64,000 bases of DNA, taken from Pisolithus tinctorius (Eukaryota > Basidiomycota > Agaricomycetes > Boletales > Pisolithaceae). How positions within the stretch are numbered: position 1 is the first letter of the stretch; every line of letters starts with the position of its first letter. A model generated the notes under the pieces. The model did not search any database, was not told where the DNA came from, and saw only the letters and a program-made list of their open reading frames with translations. Both the position numbers and the translations under genes were made by a program. Below, piece after piece: positions 1-10,210 of the stretch. The stretch is taken from contig JANFAH010000024.1 of assembly GCA_024663395.1 (NCBI GenBank), forward strand, positions 682,001 to 746,000, given 5' to 3'.

Positions 1-497
1 GCCTGTAATGACAGTAAAGAGACAATGCAGTGAATTAAAGCAAGTTGAACTCAGCAAGATCCCACTGGACCATGAGGTTGATCTTAGTGATGAGGTGACT
101 AGCCTCAGTGAGAGCATCATTCATCAATGCTACCTCCTCAGGAAGAGGGGTAGGGGCATGGTAAGGAGGTGGGGGATCCATTGGTCCTTCAGCCATATAA
201 GGCAGAACAGGATCTAAATTGGCATTGTTGTCTCAATCAGGTAAGGTGTGCAACAAATAATGTGGAGGTGGTGGTTCAAGAAGTTGAAAGCCAAGTGTGC
301 CCTCCATCTCCATGTATTGCCACATGACTGATATATCAATTGAGTGGAAAACAAGTAGCTTTGCTCGTGACATGCTAAAATACATCTGTCTTGCCTCATA
401 TTATACTAACTCTGCCAAGTCCCTCTGTCAGTTTGAGGAGTTCCAGTGATGGGTTCCATACAAGGGCCTGCTTCTTGTTGTGGCCATTGTAGGTTTT
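1..497. other. Transposon-derived DNA, no gene called
   Basis: No intact gene is visible. Read on the minus strand, roughly 30-215 gives a proline-rich stretch followed by a short amphipathic, coding-like stretch, broken by stops. This may be a decayed gag-like or hypothetical fragment, but I do not recognise it. The sequence is poor in CpG, like the rest of the island. Confidence 0.3.
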
Positions 498-1285
498 GGT
501 GACGTATGGGTTTACCCTCAGGTGACTGGGCTTCAAGTCCAAGTGACAGGGGATATGTCTGGGTGACTGAGGTCAAGGCCAGGAGACAGGGGCCAAGTCT
601 GGTTGGACCAGAGTTAAGGCCAGAGGTGTGGACTCAAGGCTGGGAGCATGAGAACAAGGCCAGTAGCATGGGAAACTGACTGGTCTCAGAGTGTACACAG
701 AGGGAAGCTGGTCTGGGATTGGATCTACCTCCCTTGGTCTCAGCTTATGTGCTGTACCCTTATGCAAGCCAGGGAGAGGTCCAGGACAGGGGCCAGGGAT
801 AGCTTAAGGCTTGGCCTTAGCTATTGAATAGACTTGGAGTGTAGTATGGAGATGAGGGTAATACTTAGTTGATATTCTGACTGAGGTGCTATGAAGTATG
901 TACAGGGGTTAAATACATGAGGCTGGTCCACAGTAGTGAACATTGAGCCAGACTTGTGAATAAGCTATTAGCAAGCCAGTTAGCAAGAGAGGACAGCCAC
1001 AGAGGCTGTGCTGAGACTAATAGTCAAAGTCCAGGTGACTGGCATAACTAAAGTTGGAACAGGTTTTGTACAATAAGCAAAAGTCAGATGAGAGGACTAG
1101 ACTAAATATAGCACAAGCATTGGAAAACAGACCAGAGTTATGTCCAGGTGACCCAGACATGGACCTGGGAGGACCAGGGTGGAGCAGTGCAAGGCTGAGA
1201 GGCTGGAGTGGACTGGAGATAGGGGTAAAACACTGGACTCGAGTTATCTAGGCCAGAGCTGGGTTACTTAGGGCTGGAGTTGGGT
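498..1285 (-). repeat. LTR3-type LTR fragment, minus orientation (arm A of inverted pair)
   Basis: This stretch is the diverged reverse complement of about 1581-2418. The same 64-residue open frame can be read at 573-767 (-) and 2153-2347 (+). In LTR orientation it shares the spacing of the E2 LTR: a TATA-like box, then an 'atcaacttag' block, then 'agctgagac'. A third copy at 22753-23005 ends in cttgaca, giving the likely LTR 3' end. I infer a third, related Gypsy LTR family (here called LTR3). Differences between the arms are mostly C/T and G/A. Confidence 0.65.
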
Positions 1286-2418
1286 ATCACATCCATGACT
1301 CTTGGACTCAAGCCCAGTCCAGTTTGGTGTTGGAAATATATTCTCCCCTGTGTGCTGCTTACTTTGGTGCGATGTTTGGCTGATTACATAAGCCATTAGA
1401 GCGCACTTACTACACAGTCATTACACTGTTCCCTCAGTAGATTGTTCACTACTGAGGGTAAGATTACCATTCATTAGCAGTATTCTACTTACTGACTCCC
1501 TGTAATTGCCTACAGGTATATCTAATATATTAGTAGATTGTTCACTACTGAGGTTGCCTACAGCACCCTTTTTCTATATCTGGACTCCTAGCCCCTATCT
1601 CCAGTCAAGTCTAGTCCTAGTCTGACCTAGAAAACCCAACTCCAGTCCTAGAAAACCCAACCCCAGCCTAGATAACTCAAGTCCAGTGTTTTACCCCTAT
1701 CTCTGGTCCACTTTGGCCTCCCAGCCTTGTGCTGCTCCACCCTGGTCCTCCCAGGTCCATGTCTGGGTCACCTGGACATAACTCTGGTCTGTTTTCCATT
1801 GTTTGTGCTATATTTAGTCTAGTCCTTTCATTTGACCTTTGCTTACTGTACAGAACCTGTGTCTGACTCCAGTTATGCTAGTCACCCAGACTTTGACTAT
1901 TAGTCTCAGCACAGCCTCCATGGCTGTTCACATCTTGCTAATCCTCTTGCTAATAGCTTATTAACAAGTCCAGCTTCATGTTTGTTGCCCTGGATGGCCT
2001 AATGTATTTAACCCATGTACATACTTTGTAGCACTCCAGTCAGAATATCAACTTAGTATTACCCTCAGCTCCATACTACCCTTCAAGTCTACTCTATAGC
2101 TAAGGCTGAGCCTTAGGCTATCCCTGGCCCCTGTCCTGGACCTCTCCCTGGCTTGCATAAGGGTACAGCACATAAGCTGAGACCAAGGGAAGTAGATCCA
2201 ACCCTGGACTGGCTTCCCCCTGTGCATGCTCCAAGATTGGTCACTTTCCCACACTACCAGCCTTGTTCCTGCACTCCTGGTCTTAAGTCTGGACCTCCAG
2301 CCTTAACTCTGGTCCAACCAGACTTGGCCCCTGTCTCCTGGCCTTGACTCTGGTCAACTGGACTTAGCCCCTGTCACCTGGTCTTGAAGCCCAGTCACCC
2401 AAGGGTAAACCTGTACTT
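1286..2418 (+). repeat. LTR3-type LTR, plus orientation (arm B), interrupted and then hit by E1
   Basis: Positions 1286-1322 match the start of LTR3; the same block is seen in reverse at about 10165-10207 beginning tgtcacatcc. The LTR sequence is broken by 1323-1580 and resumes at 1581-2418. It ends at the 'gggtaaacctgtactt' stretch, where E1 has inserted. With arm A it forms a large head-to-head inverted repeat of about 0.8 kb per arm, which could fold back on itself. Confidence 0.6.
1323..1580. mobile_element. Small insertion inside LTR3, possible MITE
   Basis: This 258 bp stretch splits the LTR3 copy. It holds a perfect 9 bp hairpin at 1432-1457 (cctcagtag / ctactgagg) and a direct repeat of 'attgttcactactgagg' at 1441-1457 and again near 1537. 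No coding frame and no clear target duplication were seen, so the mobile-element label is an inference from the interrupted host repeat. Confidence 0.35.
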
Positions 2419-3005
2419 TGTCATGACCGTGCCCAGACCACCCCAGACTGGCTCTACCCCGGTCTTGACTGGTCCTGTCCAACCCTTGCCCCAGTCCCGG
2501 CCTTAACCCTTCGACCCAGAAACGTGTTAGCTCGCGAGGCACTGCAAGGCAGTGCCCGGTTGAGTTGTCCCCTCAGTTAGTACTGGGCCAGTGTAACACC
2601 CGGCCCAGCCACATCTCCTGCCCCGGTTCCCGGTAATCCCTTGTTCATACTCTTTGCTTGATAATATTCTTTGTAACACTACTTACCAATGTGTTTACCA
2701 ATCATCGCTGTACCGGTGCAGACCGGTCTCCGGTGCTATGTTACACTTAGGTTACTTCCAGTATTTAAGCCGTAGGATAATCTGTTCTAGCCTCAGTCTG
2801 AAATCAACTTAGTTCCCATCTTAGCCTGGTCTCCCTGTTCATCTGTCTTCTGCTTCTCGACCGGACTATGGCCCACACAAGGGAATAGCGCTGCATCATC
2901 AGTCGCTAAGTCCAACAGTCCAAAACCTTCGATATCTCGTGTTACCCTCTGACCCCCGACTGGACTCCGGACCGGCCTTGGACCAGTAAAGACCCGGACT
3001 TAACA
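2419..3005 (+). repeat. E1 5' LTR
   Basis: 587 bp, TG...CA ends. It carries a TATA-like tatttaag at 2762-2769 and the conserved 'atcaacttag' block found about 45-55 nt downstream of the TATA box in the related LTRs. It contains a 17 bp segment (near 2718-2736, around a repeated accggt motif) that is missing from the 3' LTR. Confidence 0.93.
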
Positions 3006-3073
3006 GTATTTCAGACTCACACTTGTGTGGGTCAAACACCCTTCTACTCAATCCTCAGCATCACACCCTCGGC

Positions 3074-4456
3074 ATGCCTACCCAAACCAGAACCCAAGCA
3101 GCATGGGCACATGCTACCAACAACCCAGATTCCACCTCAGCAGTCGACTTGCACCGCACCACTGCCCTGGTGTCCTTAGGGACAGCCAGAAGATCACCTG
3201 GTGAAGTCAACAACTTCAGGGGCTTCTCAGCCCGTAGATCCACTACCCCCATCCCTAACCGACCTCTCACACCCACTAATGATCCGGATGATGAACCGGA
3301 CCCGGACGAACCAGATGACTTCAATCCCGGTGGTAATGACCCCGGTGATGAAGGTCCTGGCGACGACGGGCCGGGAGATGACCCAGACAATGACGATGAA
3401 GAACCTCTCCCAGAGGATGATGTCGAGCCTGGTGTAACCATGCTCAATAATCTTGCCAAAGCCATAGAGCTCCTCGCATGTAATGCTCGCACCGGCTCTG
3501 AATCATCCTCCAGAACCAAGCTGCGCAAACTGGACACCTTCGATGGGATGGACCCAAAGAAGCTGCGCGCATTCCTTATCCAGTGCGAACTCAACTTCCG
3601 AGACCGGCCCCGGGCCTTTCGAAGTGATCAAGCCAAGGTCACTTTCGCGCAGTCATTTCTTAAAGGAATGGCTCTCGAGTGGTTTGAACCGGACCTACTT
3701 GGGACTGAAGACCCGGAGGACCGGCCCTACTGGATGGACTCTTGGAAGGAGTTCGTCATAGAACTTCAAACAACTTTTGGACCTCACGACCCGGTAGCTG
3801 ACGCTGAAAGCCAGCTGGACCACCTCCAGATGAAAGATAATCACCGGGTCAACAAGTACGTGGTTGAGTTCAACCGGCTTGCCTCACAAGTCTGGGGATA
3901 CGGTGATGGCGCCCTGCGCCACTTCTTCTACACCGGTCTCCCCGACCGTATCAAAGATGAGGTCTGCCGGGTCGGCAAACCAAGAACCCTTCACGAGCTT
4001 CGCCACCTAGTGCAGGAGATTGACACATGTTACTGGGAGCGCAAAGAGGAGGTTCAGCAGTCTAGTAAACACCAGGGGTCGTCCTCTGGTAACAAGTCTA
4101 CTCCCAATCCCAGCCACAACAATCAGTCTAAGCCCAGTCAAGAGAGGTCCAAGACCGGCAATAACTCCAGAAATAGCAACTCCGGTAACCAAACTCAGTC
4201 CAAACCCGCCTCGACTGGTCAGACCGGCTCTAACACATCCAAGCCGGACTCAAACAAACTGGGCAAGGACGGCAAGTTGACACCAGAGGAGCGCAAATGC
4301 CGTAGAGACAATAACCTTTGCATGTTCTGTGGGGGCACCGGACATTTTGCAGATAAGTGCCCCAAGAAAGCCGGGAAAGCCAAAGCCTGCACTGCGGCCA
4401 CCTCTGAGGCAGCACTGGCCTCAACCTCAGGCTCTGCCCCTGAGGCAAAAAAATAG
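3074..4456 (+). CDS. gag: E1 Gag (capsid-nucleocapsid)
   Basis: 460 aa from the first ATG after the LTR; the frame opens upstream at 3023 but without an ATG. Order of parts: a short basic N-terminus, a very acidic Pro/Gly/Asp stretch (about residues 65-125), a retrotransposon Gag capsid domain (about 150-320, with the FLIQCELNFRDRP-type block), a Ser/Asn/Lys-rich linker, and a CCHC zinc knuckle C-X2-C-X4-H-X4-C (about 422-435). It is intact and ends in UAG at 4454-4456, directly after a slippery A7 run that leads into pol in the -1 frame. The minus-strand serine-rich frame across 3061-3594 is a shadow of the acidic repeat. Confidence 0.92.
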   Translation: MPTQTRTQAAWAHATNNPDSTSAVDLHRTTALVSLGTARRSPGEVNNFRGFSARRSTTPIPNRPLTPTNDPDDEPDPDEPDDFNPGGNDPGDEGPGDDGPGDDPDNDDEEPLPEDDVEPGVTMLNNLAKAIELLACNARTGSESSSRTKLRKLDTFDGMDPKKLRAFLIQCELNFRDRPRAFRSDQAKVTFAQSFLKGMALEWFEPDLLGTEDPEDRPYWMDSWKEFVIELQTTFGPHDPVADAESQLDHLQMKDNHRVNKYVVEFNRLASQVWGYGDGALRHFFYTGLPDRIKDEVCRVGKPRTLHELRHLVQEIDTCYWERKEEVQQSSKHQGSSSGNKSTPNPSHNNQSKPSQERSKTGNNSRNSNSGNQTQSKPASTGQTGSNTSKPDSNKLGKDGKLTPEERKCRRDNNLCMFCGGTGHFADKCPKKAGKAKACTAATSEAALASTSGSAPEAKK

Positions 4457-7400
4457 GTAGCAGCTCTCAGGACTCCGCACAGACTGAGAGCTGCGTTGAC
4501 TCCGGCTGTGCACCCTTGGAGGCCCGCCTCAACATGTCCACTCTTTCTAATCCAAACTTGTTAACCCCCCATGTTTCTATCGTCAGTCATGAGTTACCCC
4601 GGTTTCGTACACTAGTGGACTCCGGTTCCACGCATAGTTTCATAGATAAAGACTTTGTTAATCAACACTCCTTTGCCCCTTATCCCGTGTCCCCTATCCA
4701 ACTCCGGCTCTTTGATGGGTCGTCAAGTTTCATCATCACTCAAGCAGTAGATCTTTCGGTTCAATTTGCGACCGGCAATGTCACCCCGGTAACCCTGTTT
4801 CTAGCCCCGTTGGATTCTGAATGTAAGATAGTCCTTGGACATGACTGGCTCACCCGCTACAATCCGTCGATTGATTGGGTATTGAGCAGTCTAACTTTCC
4901 AGACATCTACAGGAGGAATGCCAACCCCGTCGACACCCCCTGCCACACTGGTCTTAACTGGTCTTCCCAAATCCGGTCTAACTGACCAACCCAACCCCGG
5001 CCCTGCGCCATCTGTACCGTCTGTCGACTCACTGGTTCGCACCCCCCTGAAAGCTCCCCCTATCGCCCTGATCAATGCAGCTGCGTATGTACGCGCTTGC
5101 AAACTAGAGGGATCTACCCAATTCCAACTTCATCTACGCCCATTGGACCCGGTCCTGGCCCGGTCTACTTCTACCGGTCCTCCACCAGACCTGGCCAGTG
5201 TACCAAAGGACTACCACGACTTTGCTGACGTCTTTAGCAAAGCCAAGGCCTCTACTCTCCCCCCACATTGGGAGTACGACCTTAAGATCGAATTGGAAGA
5301 AGGTACTACACCACCCATAGGAACCATCTACTCGCTATCCCCAGTCGAGCTGCAAGCTCTCCGGGCCTTCATCGACAAAAACCTGACTACCGGTTTCATC
5401 TGGCCCACCTCTTCCCCCTACGCTGCACTGGTCCTCTTCATAAAGAAGAAGGATGGTTCACTCTGGTTATGTGTTGACTTCCGGGGCCTTAACAAGCTCA
5501 CCAAGAAAGACTGGTATCCCCTACCACTAATATCTGACCTACTCGACTCCCCTAGCCATGCCAAAATCTACACTAAGATCGATTTAAGGCACACGTACCA
5601 CCTCGTCTGGATTGCACCCGGGGATGAATGGAAAACTGCCTTCAGAACGCGCTATGGGTCTTACAAGTGGTTGGTGATGCCTTTCGGTCTTACCAATGCC
5701 CCAGCTGCCTTCCAGTGGTTCGTCAATTCAATCTTTGCAGATATGCTAGATGTCTGCGTCGTCGTCTACCTCAACGACATTTTAATCTACTCTGGAGATG
5801 AGTCATCGCACAAGCAGCATGTCCAGGAGGTTCTTCACTGGCTCCGGTTGCATGGCCTGTATGCCAAACCGGAGAAGTGCGAATTCCACTCGGACTCTGT
5901 GGAATACTTGGGTTACCACTTGTCCCCGGCCGGCCTTACCATGTCTTCAGAGAAAGTCAAAGCTATCTGCGACTGGCCTGAACCCCGGAAGGTAAAGGAC
6001 ATTCAGTCCTTCCTGGGTTTCGCCAATTTCTATCGCTGGTTCATCTTTAACTACTCGGACATAGTGGTACCTTTAACCTGGTTGACACGCAAAGGTGCTC
6101 CCTGGAACTTTTCTGAGGAGTGCCGCCGGTCTTTCAATAAACTCAAGCAGGCCTTCACTACTGCCCCGGTCCTAACTCACTTTTCCCTGGAGGCTCCTAT
6201 TACCGTCGAGACTGACGCCTCTGACTACGCCATAGCCGGTATTCTGTCCATCACCGGTGGTGATGGTCAAATCCGGCCGGTCACATTCTACTCTCGCACC
6301 TTAACAGCCCCGGAGCTAAATTATGACACTCATGACAAGGAATTACTTGCGATCTTCGAGGCATTCCGGACATGGTGGCATTACTTAGAAGGCTCTGCAG
6401 TACCGGTTGACGTTGTTACCGATCACAAGAACCTGGAGTACTTCTCCACCTCAAAGGTATTAACCTGGTGCCAAGCGCGCTGGTCTGAGTTCTTGTCCCA
6501 GTTCAATATGGTTATCTGGTTCAGACCCGGTAAACTCGGTGCTAAGCCTGACGCCCTAACTAGACGATGGGACGTCTACCCCAAAGAGGGGGATAGCGAC
6601 TACGCCCGGGTCAACCCACAGAATCTCAGACTGGTCTTCACGCAGGAACAGCTAGCCACCTCCCTGCACACCACCTACCTTGAATACCCAGTCCTATGTG
6701 CTGTTGCACTAATGGACGTGGAGAAGTTGCATAATGATATTCTCTCAGCCCTACCCTCAGACCCGGTCACCCAGGTCCGGTTCTCAGACACATCAGATTC
6801 CCGGTGGTCAGTTGATGACACCGGCTTCCTCCGTCTAGATGGAAGAATCTATGTACCAGACTCTAACGACCTTTGCCTTCGTGTCTTGAGGTTTAAACAT
6901 GATCATCCTTTATCCAGCCATTTCGGCCAGAACAGAACCTTAGAGCTCATCCGACGAGAGTACACCTGGCCCGGCCTAAGGACATTTGTCACGGACTATG
7001 TCCAGTCTTGTACTACCTGTGCCCGGGCCAAGGTACCTCACCACCGGCCTTACGGCCTGCTCAAACAGCTCCCCATGCCAGAGAAGCCATGGAACTCCAT
7101 CTCGATGGATTTCATAGAGCAACTCCCAGCCTCAACCAGCTTTACCGCCATCCTCGTCGTGGTCGACCAGCTCTCAAAGCAAGCCATCTTCATACCTACT
7201 CACGACACCATCACAGCCCCTGAGCTTGCCAAACTCTTCCTCATGCACGTGTTCTCTAAGCACGGTGTACCGGCCCATGTAACCTCAGACCGGGGATCAG
7301 AGTTTGTATCTCACTTCTTCCGGTCTCTAGGTAAAGCTCTAGACATGCGTCTACATTTCACCTCTGGGTATCACCCAGAGGGGGATGGTCAGACAGAGCG

Positions 7401-8155
7401 CACCAACCAGACCCTCGAACAGTATCTCCGGGTCTACTGCAACTATCAGCAGGACAACTGGGCCAAACTACTACTGCTAGCTGAGTTTGCCTACAACAAT
7501 GCACCCAGCGCTACAACTGGGGTATCACCCTAATATCTTGGTCTTCCCTGAGCGCGACCTCACATCCAACCGGGCTCGTGATTATGCAGTGGACTTAGAT
7601 TCACTGCACCAGTACCTACGTGAAGAAATGGCTCTCACCCAGCAACGCTACCAAGGACCGGCAGATGCTAAGTGCATGCTGGCCCCAGACTTCAAAGTGG
7701 GCAACAATGTCTATGTAAAAGCCAGGTACTTCCAGTCGACCTGGCCCTCCAAGAAACTAAGTGAGAAGAACCTTGGGCCCTACCCCATAATAGCCCAGGC
7801 CGGCTCTCACTCATTCACCCTGCGTCTACCAGACTCTATGCGCACTGTACACCCGGTCTTCCATGTTTCCCAGCTTGAACCGGCCATCCCAAATACCATA
7901 CCCAACCGGTCTCAACCTCCACCCCCACCAGTAGATGTCGACGGCGATTTAGAATTCGAGGTAGCAGAGATACTCGATTCAAAGGTCGACCGGCACAGAA
8001 GGTGTTGGTTGCAGTACCTGGTCCGGTGGACTGGTTATGAGGGAACTGATGAAGAAACTACCTGGGTGTTAGCAACAGAGCTGGACAACGCGTCAGAACT
8101 CGTTCAAGAGTATCATGACCGGTACCCGCACAAACCCGGTCCCTTTCAGAAATAA
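4444..8155 (+). pseudogene. pol: E1 Pol: protease, RT, RNase H, integrase, chromodomain (broken)
   Basis: Order of domains: aspartic protease (DSG at 4618), reverse transcriptase (about 5270-5960), RNase H (about 6200-6500), integrase with HHCC zinc finger (about 6897-7030) and DDE core (about 7080-7480), then a chromodomain (about 7930-8110) typical of chromoviruses. Two lesions are visible. The RT YLDD box reads YLND, with an Asn codon at 5773-5775, so one catalytic Asp is lost. At 7523-7530 a deletion joins two tatcaccc-like repeats; comparison with E2 implies 26 bp lost and the frame changes (stop at 7531-7533, chromodomain in the next frame). Many conserved Arg are Trp or Cys, each a CpG transition. 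Confidence 0.92.
4447..4494 (+). promoter_or_regulatory. E1 gag-pol -1 programmed frameshift signal
   Basis: The slippery heptamer A AAA AAA (4447-4453) sits in the gag frame immediately before the UAG stop. A 6 nt spacer (4454-4459) follows, then a perfect 11 bp hairpin: gcagctctcag at 4460-4470 pairs with ctgagagctgc at 4484-4494 around a 13 nt loop. The pol frame is open from 4444 and is exactly the -1 frame of gag, so slippage yields Gag-Pol. Heptamer, spacer and stem match the classic retroviral layout. The frameshift itself is inferred. Confidence 0.85.
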
Positions 8156-8335
8156 TCCAGAACCGGTCTCAAGTTTCCTTTCTCTTTATCTGTTTCTCCT
8201 ATCTAGTACTTACTATGTCTTGATTTCCTTTATTTTTCTCTATATTGTTTTCTTTCACACTTCAGAACTGGAACCAGGCATTGGCATTCACAAAGCGTAC
8301 AGAAAGGGAAGGTACTACTCTACACGCACGCGACC

Positions 8336-9375
8336 TCAGACTTGGGACCCAGCAGAACCGGCACCGGCCTGATCACCTGACTCAGACCAGGACCGGCTTT
8401 CCTCCTCTTCCTCCCTCAGCCCCTCCAACTCATCGTTGAGTCCCTCGACTTCCCTGTCTTCCTCGTCGGTGGTGTCCCGGTCTGAAGGCACTTCCGGCGC
8501 CAGGAATTCGAAGCACTCTTCGACGTAGGTTTCATACGACCGGGCGAACCGGTAGAAGTTTCAGGAAACCTCCTTTTGCGCTGTCGCAAGACCGGCCATG
8601 TTGTCGGCCACACGCTCCACCGCCTTGATCAGGCGCTCCATCTGATCACTGGTAACAGGACCGGCCCCGGTCTCAGCGCTGGTCTTCTTCGTTGAAGGCC
8701 CCTCCTCTATGTCATCCTCCTCGTCACCTGCACCCTTGGTTACCTTTGCAGATGGATGTCACGACCTCTTCTTCTTCTCACCCACGCGAGGGGACGTCAC
8801 ATCCGCTTTCCTCTTCCCCTTGTCCCCAGCTGGCCCAGCACCGGCCTCACCTTCGACCGGCCACCGGCAGTGCTCCTTGAGCTCGTTGCACCGGTTACAC
8901 GCCATGCGCTTCTTCTTACCATTGGTGCTGCGCAGGCAAGGCATGTTGGTCCGGGCGCAGCGAAGGCAACTGTTGGAATGTTAGTCATCAACACCAATGA
9001 TGGTCGTCACAGTACTCACTGAGGACTCATCACCTCGACATTTGGCCTGGCCCCGGTGGAACTACCAACCAGGGCATCAGCCCGCTGGCTCTCAGCCTCC
9101 TTTCTGGCCTCTTCAGCCTTGTGCGCAGCCTCTATCCTCTGTGCCTCTGCCTCTGCGCGTGCCCTTTCCTCTTTGAGCCGGGCTTGCTCCTGCCTCTCAG
9201 CCTCCAACCAGGCTTCCTCCTGTGCCTTCGCCTTGCGCCTCTTACGCTCAGCCAACTTGCCCCGGATGGCCTCGTCGTCGTCGTTGCTGCCTACCTGCAG
9301 CTCTGCGCTCGTCGCCCAGGTCAGGTTGGGCAGTATGTCTTGATCGTATGGTGTTCTGGACCGGCAAATAGACAT
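8336..9375 (-). pseudogene. E1 antisense accessory gene: coiled coil plus Zn2Cys6-like cluster
   Basis: It lies on the strand opposite gag-pol, between pol and the 3' LTR. Exon 1 is 9375-9020 and exon 2 is 8969-8336. The 50 nt phase-2 intron (8970-9019) has a GTGAGT donor, a CTAAC branch site and a CAG acceptor. The joined frame is 330 codons with two internal TGA codons (8771-8773 and about 8538-8540), each explained by CGA to TGA. Exon 1 encodes an acidic patch and a Glu/Ala/Arg/Lys coiled coil. Exon 2 opens with C-X2-C-X6-C-X12-C-X2-C-X6-C, which fits the Gal4-type binuclear zinc cluster spacing, then a basic stretch and an acidic coiled C-terminus. E2 carries a homologue at the same place. 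Function unknown. Confidence 0.72.
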
Positions 9376-9493
9376 GTCAAAGTGAGGAGACAAACCTGAG
9401 GTGGACCGGTCTTAAGTCCCCTGGTTTTCAAGGTCAGACACAAAATTTTCGATCTCAGCATTGTCCTCATTGGAGCCTCGTGGGCTTGGCTCC

Positions 9494-9503
9494 AAGAGGG
9501 GGA
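9494..9503 (+). other. E1 polypurine tract
   Basis: The purine run aagaggggga ends three bases before the 3' LTR, the expected position for plus-strand DNA priming in LTR retrotransposons. Confidence 0.8.
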
Positions 9504-9506
9504 TAC

Positions 9507-10076
9507 TGTCATGACTGTGCCCAGACCACCCCAGACTGGCTCTACCCCAGTCTTGACCGGTCCTGTCCAACCCTTGCCCCGGTCCCGGCCTTAACCCTTT
9601 GACCCAGAAACGTGTTAGCTCATGAGGCACTGCAAGGCAGTGCCCAGTCGAGTTGTCCCCTCAGTTAGTACCGGGCCAGTGTAACACCCAGCCCAGCCAC
9701 ATCTCCTGCCCCGGTTCCCGGTAATCCCTTGTTCATACTCTTTGCTTGATAATATTCTTTGTAACACTACTTACCAATGTGTTTACCAATCATCGCTGTA
9801 CCGGTGCTACGTTACACTTAGGTTACTTCCAGTATTTAAGCCGTAGGATAATCTGTTCTAGCCTCAGTCTGAAATCAACTTAGTTCCTGTCTTAGCCCGG
9901 TCTCCCTGTTCATCTGTCTTCTGCTTCTCGACCGGACTATGGCCCACGCAAGGGAATAGCGCTGCGTCATCAGTCGCTAAGTCCAACAGTCCAAAACCTT
10001 CGATATCTCGTGTTACCCTCTGACCCCCGACCGGACTCTGGACCAGCCTTGGACTGGTAAAGACCCGGACTTAACA
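9507..10076 (+). repeat. E1 3' LTR
   Basis: 570 bp and nearly identical to 2419-3005 apart from a 17 bp deletion and C/T or G/A changes, many at CpG. It is followed directly by the 5 bp target duplicate tactt. Confidence 0.93.
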
Positions 10077-10210
10077 TACTTCACATTGGGTTACTTAGGG
10101 CCAGAGTTGGGTTTTCTAGGTTGGACTAGGTCCAGACTTGACCAGAGATAGGGGCTAGGGGGTTCAGACTGGACTGGGCTTGAGTCTGAGAGTCATGGAT
10201 GTGACAGTTT
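10077..10210 (-). repeat. LTR3 5'-end fragment, minus orientation
   Basis: This is the reverse complement of the start of the LTR3 family. Its outer end reads, in reverse, TGTCACATCC, which looks like a genuine LTR terminus. E1 split this LTR3-rich locus: the tactt duplicate and this fragment adjoin the E1 3' LTR. Confidence 0.55.

Larger units (their letters stand above)
2419..10076 (+). mobile_element. E1: nearly complete Ty3/Gypsy chromovirus retrotransposon
   Basis: The element is bounded by LTRs 2419-3005 and 9507-10076, each starting TGTCATGAC and ending TTAACA. It is flanked by a perfect 5 bp target duplication tactt (2414-2418 and 10077-10081). Inside are gag (3074-4456), pol with a C-terminal chromodomain (4444-8155), an antisense accessory gene (8336-9375) and a polypurine tract (9494-9503). 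The LTRs differ by a 17 bp indel plus scattered C/T changes. The copy is probably dead: pol has a frameshifting 26 bp deletion and a mutated RT active site. No clear tRNA primer-binding site could be named just after 3005. Confidence 0.95.

Noticed and set aside
1432..1553. CRISPR-like short repeats
   Set aside because: Only two copies of a 17 bp unit, in a eukaryotic repeat context; one is part of a hairpin.
3061..3594. Minus-strand 177-codon Ser/Pro/Gly-rich frame
   Set aside because: It is the shadow of the acidic Asp/Pro/Gly repeat of E1 Gag; no start context, intron or homologous frame in E2.
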